NCBI GenBank assembly: GCA_016936215.1
Contig: JAFGPL010000234.1
Coordinates: 1 to 34,121 of the forward strand
DNA: 34,121 nucleotides
Source of the DNA: Bacteroidales bacterium
GTDB taxonomy: Bacteria > Bacteroidota > Bacteroidia > Bacteroidales > UBA10428
Reading direction: 5' to 3'
Below, piece by piece: positions 25,303 through 34,121 of the stretch. A program made the translations under genes and the position numbers. Under the pieces are notes generated by a model. That model did no database searches and was not told the DNA's origin. It worked only from the letters and a program-made list of their open reading frames with translations. Position 1 is the stretch's first letter. Every line of letters begins with the position of its first letter.

Positions 25303-28300
25303 GTATAAAGTGCTTTTTTAATTTCTGGTGTTAACTGATGAAAATATTGTGTACTAGCTCCCTTATTTAGATTAAAACTCACGTTTATTGGAATAGCATC
25401 TAGTCCGATAGTCGCACCATATCCAATTGTAAATCCTTGTTCGTGTTTAGCATAAATAAATGTTCCCCCAAAATTAATACAGCTATATGTAAAAGATAAA
25501 TTCCCCTCATATCGAAATCCATAGAAATGACTTTTCATTACTGTTGCAGCCGAAGTATATAACTTAACAAATTCAGCTCCAACTTCGACTGAAACACCTC
25601 CAATACCAACACCTAAATCGTTTAAATTGTAAATGCCAGCTTCACTACCTCTCAGAATGATTAATCCTCCTTTTTCAATCCCTAATGATATGCCACTAGA
25701 TACATCAAATGTTCCTGATACAGAAAATGCATCAGGCCCAAAAAGATGTCTTGTTCTACCTGTAATAGAGGCCATCATCAACCCTTCTCCAAATGAACCA
25801 GAATGTATGCCATGATTTAATCCGGAGCTTATTGCTCCATTCCTAAACCCATCCCAGAAATTTCCTCCGGCAATTACAGAGCCTATACCTCCTGAGACTG
25901 CTCCTCCTCCAATCATACCTATTGCTTGGTTAAAATTACTGCTATTTTGTAATAAAGTGCCTGTCCCAATTGCTGCTAATGAACCAAAAGCCCCCGATAA
26001 AAATCCAGAACTATAACTTCCTCCATTAAAGCCTGACATCATTCCCCCTAAGTGGCTATGTGCGAGAGTTTGGAAAGCTACTTTTCCAAATCCAGACATC
26101 CCCATTGCTGCTTGTCCAATCCCAAATGAAAACGCACCACCAATTCCACCAATCAGGGCTGCTTTCCCAACACCTTTAAAAAATGACTGATGGTGTACTA
26201 CATTATTGATGCCATTAGTAATTACACTAACTGCTGCACCAATGAGCATTGGAATAAAGAACTCCCCATCAGGATCTGTATAAATTAATGGATTATTCAA
26301 ACAATAAGCATACCTGTTAAAATTCTGGCTACTTGATGGGTCTTGAACATAAGGGTCAGGACTTATAAACATACCTAAAACAGGGTCGTAAAAACGGCCA
26401 TTCATATCAAGAAGTCCGAGCTCATCCCAATGTTCATGTCCTGTAAAGCCCCGGTAGAAATTATATCTCAAACTGGCATCATTGGCCCAGGTAGTAACAT
26501 TTCTTCTATTGCCCCAGGCATCAAAGCTCATTTCCCTGTCCTGTAATTTGTTTCCCGAAGCATCGGCTATTACATTCCATGAACCAAGATGGTCGGTAAA
26601 AACATAATACATGGTTTCATCAGCCCCAATTTTTTCTACAACGCCAACTATTCCTGTCGGTGAATTTATATAGCACAACTGACGTGTTGTACCAGTAATA
26701 TAATCTGTTTCGATTTCAAAATTACCAACGTAAGTTCGTTTACGGATATCAGTACCATTTTGAGTGAGATGGCTTGTTTTTCTGCTATTATCTGGTCCGT
26801 AAGCAATACTCAATATATAGTTATTGGTAAAATCAGTAACTGTGGCTACTTTGTTAAAACCTGTATAAGTAAGTTCATGCACTGAATTTATCAGTGCTGA
26901 GGTATTTGCAACACTTTCTACCTGGTATGGCTTATCTGTTATGTAGGAATATTGGCCTAAGCCGGTTTTTGAACTTATTGCTGCAGGGGTACCCGTAGCA
27001 GTATATGCTATCGTCGAAGTTATAGTCGGATTGCCTGTTTTCGTTATAGATGAAGATATCAGACGGTTAAGATTATCATAACCAAATGTCTCTTTGAGGT
27101 TTCCACGAAGTTTATCAGCGCGGTTATCCAGGTTAAAATCAGTTGTATTAAAGCTATAATCAATATTCTGAATGACAACTCCAGTTGATTTTACCTTTGA
27201 TGTAATATAATCAAGCTGATGTGCATCGCCAATGTAAGCATATTCAGTTTGATATATCCCTCCCTTATCTACTTTAGTATAGGATCCTTTGTCATCCATC
27301 TGGATTGCATTCCAGTATTCCTGGCTAGTGACATTATTGGTTATCTTTTTAAGGTAGCCTTTGTCATAAGTATAGAGCAAGGTTAAATCGGTAGGATATT
27401 TCATGGTGCTCATGCGGTTTTCGCTATCGTAAGTGTATTCAAAGAGATAATCAATCCCATCCACCTTTTCTTTCTTTGAAAGTATATTACCAATAGCATC
27501 ATAAGTGTATGTATACCTGATATCTGAGCGTTCAGTGTATTCCAGTCTGTTCTTGTTTGTACCGGATGTATAATAATTGAATATGGTAGTTTCAGAATTT
27601 TGTGTTTCGCTTTCTATTTGCCCCAGGATATTGTAAGAAGCTGAATAAATATTGCCTTCGGCATCTTGTTTATCAGTCAACTCATTCCATTGATTATAAG
27701 TGTATTTAATACTCAGAGTTTTACCATCACTTGTAAATGTACCCATGTTTGGGTCCAGAATGCCTGTTTGCCTACCAAATTCATCATAAAAAAAAGTTGT
27801 TGTATTATTGCTTCCCGAAGGGGCTATGGTCCACACGTCAGAGGAAGCGTAATACTTATATTCAATAGAGTTGCCCGATGTTGTGGTATAAGTCTGGTCA
27901 GGTTCAATGACTTTTTTTACCTGTCCCGCATCATTATACGTAGTAGTGGTGGTTAGTTGTGTCAGGTTATCTTTAACTTTAACATCGTGTTGATTTGAAC
28001 CATTCATATATGTATAAGTTAAATCAACACCCGGACCGTTTTGAGTTTCTATCATACCGTTTTTGTATGTATAGGTAATATCCTTTTTTATTCCGCCGGA
28101 TGCGGCATAAGGCAAAGATTCAGTCTTTAATAAACCACTAGGATAATAACTTTTATCAACAATAACAAAACTTCCTGTATTGTTGGTAGTTTTTGTACGT
28201 AAAATCTGTCCTGCACCATCAGTCTCAACAATTGATTGACTGCCATCGCTTGATATAGTTGCTGTTTGTATCTGCGAACCAGAAATCTCAGCTGATCCAG

Positions 28301-31300
28301 CCCATGTTACTGAGTATGTTTCGAAAGAACCATTAGGATAGTCAGAACGAATAAGGCGTCCTAGGTTATTAAAAGTATTGGTTGTAACAAGAGTTGGCCT
28401 TAAGGAAGATTTTGAAGTAATTACATTCCCCCATAAATCATGAGTAAAAATAATTTTGTCATTATTTGCGTCTATTTCCTCTGTCTGGAATCTTCCATAG
28501 GTGTCGTAAGAATAGCTTATCATTCTGCTTCCCTGTATATGGCTCTGCATATTGCCATTGGCAAAATAGCTATATTCATCCGAATCAAAACCTCCCGGTT
28601 TATCTTTATTTACTGTAATCTTATAAAGATCCTTTCCCTCGTTTTGATATGAATAATCGTATGTAATTGTATATGTTTCCCCAATTTTGTCATAGTGTGT
28701 TTTGGAGATAGTATTGGTTTGAATTTTTCCTATTTTCCAAGCTTCATTTACTTTATCAGAAGGATAATAGACAAAAGTCTTATTTTCTGTTATTCCTGAT
28801 TCATAAACTGTTGTGACAGATACTTTACCTGATTCAGCAGGTTGACCAAATTCATTTGGTTTACAGTAAGTTGTAGTTGATGTTTGATCAAAATAATCTA
28901 TTACCACTGTTGATTGGGTATACAGGTTAAGAGAACCGCTACAAAATGTTTCAGCAACCCCAGGAGTATTTGTTACCAAATTCAACCGCTCATTGGTGCC
29001 CTTGTCTTTAACATTTATACTTAATAAGTATGGTGCAATGTATGTATCTTCATTAGAAGTACCATATTTAGTAATAAATTGAAAATCTTTTGTTGTTTCA
29101 GTATTGGTTGCATCATCATTTGTTATAATCTTGGCAAAACCAATAAACCCTTTTTGATTATAGCCCCATTGATCTGTATATGGTGGTTCATAAGTGTTTG
29201 TAATTACCCTGTTTTCAATACCTTTTTTTGCTAATGTCAAACTTGAAACAGCATACATTAACCCTTTAAAATCGGCTAAAGGAACACTTTTTGTTCTGGA
29301 ATAATAATATGATGCTTCTGAAACAGGTTTATAGGCAAATTTTGATGAGCCATTATATCCATCATATATATTATCAACCAAATAAGCAGGTCTTACATTA
29401 TCATTGTACTCTAATGTTATATTTCCATCACTAATAGTTTTAGTAATCTTATCAGTTGCACCATCTCCGTTAAATTCTCCGTAACTATAAAGTAAAGTGC
29501 GTTCATTATCATCCTGTAATGCAATCTCCATAATTCCGTCTCCATTTCTATCAATTAACTGCATTCCATTTGATTTATTTGCAGGAACATTCCATGCTTC
29601 TGTTTTTGCAATGCCATCTATACCATTTGAAATATATATATTTCCATATAAATCAATTATGTCATCAAATCCATCACCATTATAATCTCCAACTGTATAA
29701 ATATCTTGACCAGATGATGCATTATATGGAATATTGATTTTTTCAACAAATTTGTCATTTATCCATTCAAATACTTTATAATACCCCTGACTAAACCTAT
29801 AACTAACCAATTCATATCCAGGGCCACCAACAATGTTACCAACATGTTCATCTGTTGTATTATACAAAGGTAAATCTTGGGCATCAAATGCACCATGTCC
29901 GGTTATATAGACTTTTCTATTAAAGACACTACCTCCTAAATCGGAAATAATAATGAAATCTGTTAATCCGTCCCCATTAAAATCTGCTTCTGGACAAATA
30001 GATACATCTTCCTTAGCAGCACAAAAAAAAGGTGTATAGCCATTTGTTCCAACAGCGTCAATACCTTCTCTACCACCTGCATATAAAGTGAAACTAACCG
30101 AGACATTTTCAGTTACCTTACCTACAACTATATCTGCAAAATTATCATAATTAAAGTACCCGAAAAATGCAACTGATGATTCAATTGGTATTTGCTTTTT
30201 TTCAATAAATTCTAAATTATCCCCATCTTTTTCTGTAAAATATACTTTTAAAATAGAATTTTCTTTAGAAATAATATCATCAATACCATCGCCATTTATA
30301 TCAATAACCGTAGTTTCATTGGCTGGAATTGGAATTACATCTCCCGGTATAGATGTTTTTGTAATCAAATTGGTAGGATTTCCCCATCTAATCAAACAGG
30401 AATTTATTGCTATTCCGTTTATGTTCTTATTTACGGCCGATAATCGCGGATGGTCTCCGCTCAGGTAGTCAAAATTATATTCGTGTAAAATATTTCCATT
30501 ACTGTATATTCTTACCTTATTGAGGATAACATTTTGTTGAATACTGTTATTTCCAAAATAACGAACTAAGCGGGTATCATATTGATCATAGTAAAATCTA
30601 ATTTCATTTAAATAAGTCGAACTTCCGGAAGATTTGCAATATTTTATTGATTTAAGGAAAATTCGGCCATTACTATCTTCATTATAGTATTCATACTCCA
30701 TTGTATTACCATGTGCATCTGTATATTTGTTCAATGCCCAAAGTAATGGAATTGTTGAGCTGTTCACTTTAAGTTTTGAATCATCTGTGTTGCCATATTC
30801 AGAAATTGAGCCATCGCTACCCTTTACGATAAAGTGGGTTGGGGTCTTATTATCTTTGCTGTCTTTTGCAATAATCTTAACAAAAGTTGGTATCTCAGTT
30901 GAATAAGTCTGATCTTCATCGGAGTTGATATTGTTAAGATTCAAGAGCCTGTTTCCATTTAGAGCAAATTCATCTTCTGTAGTTAATTTTATACCTTTAA
31001 CCTGATTAGTACGTGTAATAGCATTTTCACAATTTATGAACCAACCCATACCAAGGTTTCCCATTCCTGTCTGGCTGTTGTAGTTTATGCTTAAACCTGG
31101 CTGCAAACCATTAGTGCCGGGTGGCACTTCGATCGGTATACTATATATTCCTGCACCTTTGTCATCAATTGACGCCATACCGGTAACTCCCATAACGGTT
31201 GTATTTAATGTTACATCCCGTGTGTCAGGATTTACGATTTCGTCTGGGGTGAGATAATAGGCATTTATAACCAGTTCTTCATCTATCCGGAACTTTGTGG

Positions 31301-31475
31301 TGGATGTTCCGGATAAATGGAATCCTGGTATCATTTTTATATATTCCTTCGCCTGGTATTCAGTATAATTTGGCAAAGGCTGAGTTAAAGTAAAATTTCG
31401 ATCTGTAATTACCTGTCCGTTTAAAAGACATGATAATAATAACAGATTAATTATAATTAAATTATATCTTTTCAT
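25296..31475 (-). CDS. Giant SpvB/FG-GAP/RHS-repeat polymorphic toxin
   Basis: I take the ATG at 31475 (2059 residues), which opens a signal peptide (MKRYNLIIINLLLLSCLLNG); another in-frame ATG is at 31526. LLLLSC makes a lipoprotein signal possible. In order: a short IKMIPGFHLSGTSTTKFRI segment (about 45-65), an SpvB/TcB-like domain from about 107 (YSIPIEVPPGTNGLQPGLSI, YNSQTG, LGMGW), FG-GAP/VCBS-type Asp-rich repeats (about 385-680, DINGDGIDDI, DFNGDGLTDF), many YD/RHS repeats, and the RHS-associated core (about 1628-1739, DHLGSW, GRFYDPVLGMFISPDPY, DPDGE). A 320-residue variable tail follows: Gly-rich hydrophobic pre-toxin, then a beta-rich tip. This is the architecture of a cocoon-enclosed toxin. 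It has no T9SS tail; an adjacent small protein does. Confidence 0.85.
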   Translation of the reverse strand: MKRYNLIIINLLLLSCLLNGQVITDRNFTLTQPLPNYTEYQAKEYIKMIPGFHLSGTSTTKFRIDEELVINAYYLTPDEIVNPDTRDVTLNTTVMGVTGMASIDDKGAGIYSIPIEVPPGTNGLQPGLSINYNSQTGMGNLGMGWFINCENAITRTNQVKGIKLTTEDEFALNGNRLLNLNNINSDEDQTYSTEIPTFVKIIAKDSKDNKTPTHFIVKGSDGSISEYGNTDDSKLKVNSSTIPLLWALNKYTDAHGNTMEYEYYNEDSNGRIFLKSIKYCKSSGSSTYLNEIRFYYDQYDTRLVRYFGNNSIQQNVILNKVRIYSNGNILHEYNFDYLSGDHPRLSAVNKNINGIAINSCLIRWGNPTNLITKTSIPGDVIPIPANETTVIDINGDGIDDIISKENSILKVYFTEKDGDNLEFIEKKQIPIESSVAFFGYFNYDNFADIVVGKVTENVSVSFTLYAGGREGIDAVGTNGYTPFFCAAKEDVSICPEADFNGDGLTDFIIISDLGGSVFNRKVYITGHGAFDAQDLPLYNTTDEHVGNIVGGPGYELVSYRFSQGYYKVFEWINDKFVEKINIPYNASSGQDIYTVGDYNGDGFDDIIDLYGNIYISNGIDGIAKTEAWNVPANKSNGMQLIDRNGDGIMEIALQDDNERTLLYSYGEFNGDGATDKITKTISDGNITLEYNDNVRPAYLVDNIYDGYNGSSKFAYKPVSEASYYYSRTKSVPLADFKGLMYAVSSLTLAKKGIENRVITNTYEPPYTDQWGYNQKGFIGFAKIITNDDATNTETTKDFQFITKYGTSNEDTYIAPYLLSINVKDKGTNERLNLVTNTPGVAETFCSGSLNLYTQSTVVIDYFDQTSTTTYCKPNEFGQPAESGKVSVTTVYESGITENKTFVYYPSDKVNEAWKIGKIQTNTISKTHYDKIGETYTITYDYSYQNEGKDLYKITVNKDKPGGFDSDEYSYFANGNMQSHIQGSRMISYSYDTYGRFQTEEIDANNDKIIFTHDLWGNVITSKSSLRPTLVTTNTFNNLGRLIRSDYPNGSFETYSVTWAGSAEISGSQIQTATISSDGSQSIVETDGAGQILRTKTTNNTGSFVIVDKSYYPSGLLKTESLPYAASGGIKKDITYTYKNGMIETQNGPGVDLTYTYMNGSNQHDVKVKDNLTQLTTTTTYNDAGQVKKVIEPDQTYTTTSGNSIEYKYYASSDVWTIAPSGSNNTTTFFYDEFGRQTGILDPNMGTFTSDGKTLSIKYTYNQWNELTDKQDAEGNIYSASYNILGQIESETQNSETTIFNYYTSGTNKNRLEYTERSDIRYTYTYDAIGNILSKKEKVDGIDYLFEYTYDSENRMSTMKYPTDLTLLYTYDKGYLKKITNNVTSQEYWNAIQMDDKGSYTKVDKGGIYQTEYAYIGDAHQLDYITSKVKSTGVVIQNIDYSFNTTDFNLDNRADKLRGNLKETFGYDNLNRLISSSITKTGNPTITSTIAYTATGTPAAISSKTGLGQYSYITDKPYQVESVANTSALINSVHELTYTGFNKVATVTDFTNNYILSIAYGPDNSRKTSHLTQNGTDIRKRTYVGNFEIETDYITGTTRQLCYINSPTGIVGVVEKIGADETMYYVFTDHLGSWNVIADASGNKLQDREMSFDAWGNRRNVTTWANDASLRYNFYRGFTGHEHWDELGLLDMNGRFYDPVLGMFISPDPYVQDPSSSQNFNRYAYCLNNPLIYTDPDGEFFIPMLIGAAVSVITNGINNVVHHQSFFKGVGKAALIGGIGGAFSFGIGQAAMGMSGFGKVAFQTLAHSHLGGMMSGFNGGSYSSGFLSGAFGSLAAIGTGTLLQNSSNFNQAIGMIGGGAVSGGIGSVIAGGNFWDGFRNGAISSGLNHGIHSGSFGEGLMMASITGRTRHLFGPDAFSVSGTFDVSSGISLGIEKGGLIILRGSEAGIYNLNDLGVGIGGVSVEVGAEFVKLYTSAATVMKSHFYGFRYEGNLSFTYSCINFGGTFIYAKHEQGFTIGYGATIGLDAIPINVSFNLNKGASTQYFHQLTPEIKKALYTW

Positions 31476-31526
31476 AAATTGTTTCTTAATTGTTCTATTA
31501 TAAGTTCCAATTATTAAAGAATCCAA

Positions 31527-31958
31527 TTATTCCTTAATTATTTTCCACTGAATGGTTTTATCAGCCAGAGAAATGTTGAGGTAATAAATTCCATGAGGAA
31601 GTTCGGAAAGGTTCAACATTGTTTTTCGGGAGACTTTGTTTTTCTGAAGCGCCAGCTTTCCTTCCTGGTTATAGATTTTTAAACTTCCGAATTCATCATC
31701 TCCGAGCTCAGGTATTTCTATTGTGATTTCACTTTTTACCGGATTAGGGTATATCAACACTTCTTTTCCGTCAAGGTTATCACTATATTCTTTGGGTAGT
31801 GCATTATTTTCTTCGGTTGACTTTAATGATGGCATAGTTATGGACCTTGATTTACGGTTTCCACAGTCGTCATATTGAAAATATATAGTTGTCTGGGTTT
31901 TAGCAAGAAAAACCGTAGAAATGACCACAAAAGCTGAAATAAATAATTTCTTTTTCAT
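31527..31958 (-). CDS. Mini T9SS-tail protein with a single YD/RHS-like strand
   Basis: The 143-residue protein has a signal peptide (MKKKLFISAFVVISTVFLAK, TQ) followed at once by IYFQYDDCGNRKSRSI. That matches one YD repeat strand of RHS proteins (YxYDxxGNRxSR). A short linker (residues about 43-65) leads to a full T9SS type A sorting domain: EVLIYPNPVKSEITIEI ... LKIYNQEGKLALQ ... LSELPHGIYYLNI ... IIKE. No other domain fits between them. It lies 51 bp upstream of the RHS start and 27 bp downstream of the fibre gene, on the same strand. It may be a secretion adaptor or anchor for the RHS protein, or a relic of a collapsed RHS gene; its intact signal and tail favour function. Confidence 0.75.
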   Translation of the reverse strand: MKKKLFISAFVVISTVFLAKTQTTIYFQYDDCGNRKSRSITMPSLKSTEENNALPKEYSDNLDGKEVLIYPNPVKSEITIEIPELGDDEFGSLKIYNQEGKLALQKNKVSRKTMLNLSELPHGIYYLNISLADKTIQWKIIKE

Positions 31959-31985
31959 AGTGTTAAAATAAAGAACGTTATCGAA

Positions 31986-33983
31986 TTATTTGGTTGTATC
32001 AGTAACTATCTTTTTCAGTTCTTCTATTTGTTTATTCTGCTCAATCACATACAAAGTCAACTCCTCAATTTTCTTAAGCAGTATGGCATTCATTTCGCCA
32101 AGATTAACCCCGTTTTCTTCCACTTCTTTGGCAGAGGGCACTTCGGGGAGATGACCGTTTTGAGAAATAAAAGCTGATACTTCTTCAAGTGTGCGAAGTT
32201 TATATTCACTGGTAAATACATAGTCAGACCAGGGATATACTTTAACTTCCACTTCGGTGGCAAGAATTTTGCCATTTACTGCAAGTTTTCCATCACCAAG
32301 ATCAGTGGTACCAATAGCAATGCCTGAGTTTGTAATTCTCATAGCTTCAAAACCTGCTACTGAAAATCCTATTACATCCAGTGTAGGGTGAAACAGTCCA
32401 GTTTGGTCATTTCCCCACCAGGTATAATCAGGAATTATAGCGTTAGAAAAATTACTATTCCCTCTAATATATGCTTTTGAAGTTGTACCGTTGCCAAAGG
32501 ATGCATTGCCATTTACATCAAGTTTGGCAGTTATTGTAGTAGCTCCGATGCCAATGTTTCCGTTAGCATCTATAGCTAAACCGTTAAGTATTGTTGTTCC
32601 GCGATATAAGTAGCCAATGTTATTATCTGCAGTCATTTGAAATGCATGGTTTGAACCATTTGGATCGTATAAGGTTATACCGCCGTTTGCACCCCCTCCT
32701 GCAACCTGCAATTTACCATATTGGGGTGTTGTAGTACCAATTCCAACTTTCCCATCATTTTTAATAAATACATGCATATTTGTATTAGTAGGAAGCGAAG
32801 TACCTGTTCCTCCATATAGTCCAAGACCATAAACACCAGTAGTAGGCTGTACAGTTCCTATACCATAGAAATTTTTTCCGTCTGTGCCTTCAAATACTGC
32901 AATTCTATTGGTTATATCTGAGTTTGAATTGCCGAGAGATAGTTTGCTTCTTGGAGTTGAAGTTCCTATGCCAACATTTCCGGCAAGGTTTTCTGAGATT
33001 ATTTTTACCCAGGATGACCAATTTCCAGCGTATTTTCCTCTAAAATACAATCCAGTATTAATTGTACCGGTAGGCCCATATGGGATGGCCAGCTGTGTGA
33101 TATTTCCAGATCCATCTTTTGAGTAGTATTCAAAATTAAATGTATGGTAATATCCGGAACCTGCATTTACAGGACCATTTGCAGCATTTGCTCGAAGTAA
33201 AGTATATCCGCTACCAGATCTAGTATTTGTTATGTCATTCCAGTCAAGTACACCACCGGTAGACTCTGCACCAAATCCGCCAATAATCTGTCCTCTGACA
33301 TCCAATTTAGCATTTGGAATCGTTGTTCCAATACCGATCTTACCGTTATTTTTTATAAAAATATGCATATTTGTATTTGATGGCAGTGATGTATTTGTAC
33401 CACCATATAGTCCAAGGCCATAAACACCAGTAGTAGGCTGTGCTATTCCTATACCATAGAAATTTTTTCCATCTGTGCCTTCATATACTGCAATTCTGTT
33501 TGCAATATTGGAAACAGAGCCCAATGATAACTTACTATAAGGTACCTGTGTTCCTATACCTACGTTGCCATTTGTAAATAAACTCCCCCCATTTACCGCC
33601 CATGTCGGGGTGATTATTCCTTTATATGTCGCAGTAAAATTAGGACTTTCACCCGAATACCAGTCCATATTTATCCATATACTATTGGCTGTTGAAGTGG
33701 TTACTGTAACCGGAAAATTGTGATGATCCTGATCAAAATGAATCAAGAGATTACCTGGATTATAATAAGTGCCCTCACGAACATCGATAAATCCTTCTCC
33801 AGTAGCAGTGAAATCTAGATTTGTGAATGTGATTTCAACTTTCTCAGCTCCGGAAGGTTGAATTATGTAATCTGTCTCCTGTTCACCACCAAAAATAGTT
33901 CCTGTAAATGCAGTGTAAGTTGTTTGTGAATAAATGTTAGTTAAACAACACAAAATTAGGGTAATTAAAAATAGTTTTTTCAT
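31986..33983 (-). CDS. Secreted CUB plus fibre-like repeat protein
   Basis: The 665-residue protein starts with a signal peptide (MKKLFLITLILCCLTNIYSQ). A CUB-like domain follows at about 25-130 (IQPSGAEKVEITFTNLDFTA, then GFIDVREGTYYNPGNLLIHF). Most of the rest is repeats of the GNVGIGTxxPxxKLxV type, as in phage tail-fibre and trimeric adhesin-like proteins of Bacteroidota. The C-terminus (YVFTSEYKLRTLEEVSAFIS, QNGHLPEVPSAKEVEENGVN, then a coiled coil KKIEELTLYVIEQNKQIEEL) is the usual end of such proteins and probably drives trimerisation. There is no T9SS tail. It heads the RHS cassette and may act in attachment to target cells or display of the toxin; this role is inferred. Confidence 0.72.
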   Translation of the reverse strand: MKKLFLITLILCCLTNIYSQTTYTAFTGTIFGGEQETDYIIQPSGAEKVEITFTNLDFTATGEGFIDVREGTYYNPGNLLIHFDQDHHNFPVTVTTSTANSIWINMDWYSGESPNFTATYKGIITPTWAVNGGSLFTNGNVGIGTQVPYSKLSLGSVSNIANRIAVYEGTDGKNFYGIGIAQPTTGVYGLGLYGGTNTSLPSNTNMHIFIKNNGKIGIGTTIPNAKLDVRGQIIGGFGAESTGGVLDWNDITNTRSGSGYTLLRANAANGPVNAGSGYYHTFNFEYYSKDGSGNITQLAIPYGPTGTINTGLYFRGKYAGNWSSWVKIISENLAGNVGIGTSTPRSKLSLGNSNSDITNRIAVFEGTDGKNFYGIGTVQPTTGVYGLGLYGGTGTSLPTNTNMHVFIKNDGKVGIGTTTPQYGKLQVAGGGANGGITLYDPNGSNHAFQMTADNNIGYLYRGTTILNGLAIDANGNIGIGATTITAKLDVNGNASFGNGTTSKAYIRGNSNFSNAIIPDYTWWGNDQTGLFHPTLDVIGFSVAGFEAMRITNSGIAIGTTDLGDGKLAVNGKILATEVEVKVYPWSDYVFTSEYKLRTLEEVSAFISQNGHLPEVPSAKEVEENGVNLGEMNAILLKKIEELTLYVIEQNKQIEELKKIVTDTTK
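32757..33520 (-). repeat. Internal duplication inside the fibre gene
   Basis: Roughly 32757-32926 and 33348-33517 encode nearly identical modules at a 591-bp offset: RIAVxEGTDGKNFYGIGxxQ, PTTGVYGLGLYGGTxTSLP, TNMHxFIKN. DNA identity is high, including a shared stretch around CCTATACCATAGAAATTTTT, implying recent duplication or gene conversion. Confidence 0.8.
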
Positions 33984-34121
33984 AGCAGTTAATTAAGATT
34001 AAGATATAATAAATTGATTTTTTCTGAAAAAAAGAAAACTAGGGTATTTACTTCTTGCCACATGATTAAAACACTTACTATACCTTATTTGTAAGGACAT
34101 TCTTTGATAAAATAGGTTCAC
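33984..34121. other. Upstream region of the fibre/RHS cassette
   Basis: These 138 bp of AT-rich DNA precede the fibre gene start and run to the window edge. They should contain the cassette promoter and leader. I see no gene, no convincing hairpin and no unambiguous -33/-7 promoter match; the upstream neighbour is outside the window. Confidence 0.4.

Noticed and set aside
25633..25815. Short plus-strand frame opposite the toxin tip as a possible antisense immunity gene
   Set aside because: It has no start context, signal or domain; the overlapping minus-strand gene at 24877-25302 is the better immunity candidate.
29450..30320. Asp-rich repeats in the RHS protein as a separate integrin-like or EF-hand protein
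   Set aside because: They are in frame with the SpvB and RHS parts and form the FG-GAP/VCBS module usual in TcB/SpvB-type proteins.

Overview
The window looks like a chromosomal stretch from a member of the Bacteroidota, most likely a Bacteroidales/Marinilabiliales-type polysaccharide degrader; the exact rank is inference. The grounds are five proteins ending in type IX secretion (T9SS) type A sorting domains (the YPNP-type motif near the C-terminus), a Bacteroidota-style pectin lyase cluster, a dimeric-type glycyl-tRNA synthetase, and the near absence of strong Shine-Dalgarno sequences. Nearly all genes are on the minus strand. By eye, the pectin cluster has moderate GC, while the region from about 23.4 kb to the end is clearly more AT-rich.

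Layout. 1-1050: an IS982-family insertion sequence whose left inverted repeat starts at base 1. 1294-2625: a lipoprotein with a DNRLRE-like C-terminal domain. 2835-4385: glycyl-tRNA synthetase. 4573-8391: a secreted protein with 21 Reg_prop (two-component-regulator propeller) repeats, Ig/PKD-like domains and a T9SS tail, but no kinase. 8528-8842 (+): a DUF202 membrane protein. 8871-22973 (minus): a pectin/rhamnogalacturonan operon in transcription order PL1 pectate lyase, PL11 lyase, a longer PL11 lyase, GH2 glycosidase. The three lyase genes are 3 nt apart and all carry T9SS tails; the GH2 has only a signal peptide. This suggests extracellular backbone cleavage followed by side-chain or oligosaccharide trimming inside the envelope. 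No SusC/SusD pair or regulator is present in the window.

22974-24876 is a decayed accessory zone: two truncated XRE-type HTH stubs, a RelB-like antitoxin with a RelE/ParE-type toxin broken by an apparent one-base deletion, a strong terminator, the C-terminal remnant of an IS66 transposase with two nonsense codons, and a patch of short direct repeats containing mini-hairpins.

24877-33983 (minus) is the most interesting part. It is a four-gene cassette: a CUB plus fibre-like surface protein; a 143-residue secreted protein that is little more than one YD/RHS-like strand joined to a T9SS sorting tail; a ~2059-residue SpvB/FG-GAP/RHS protein ending, after the RHS core and a DPDG motif, in a variable all-beta-looking toxin tip; and, overlapping its stop codon, a small membrane-anchored protein in the immunity position. 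The giant RHS protein has no T9SS tail of its own. I therefore propose, as inference, that the tiny YD-plus-tail protein may be a secretion adaptor that carries the RHS toxin through T9SS.
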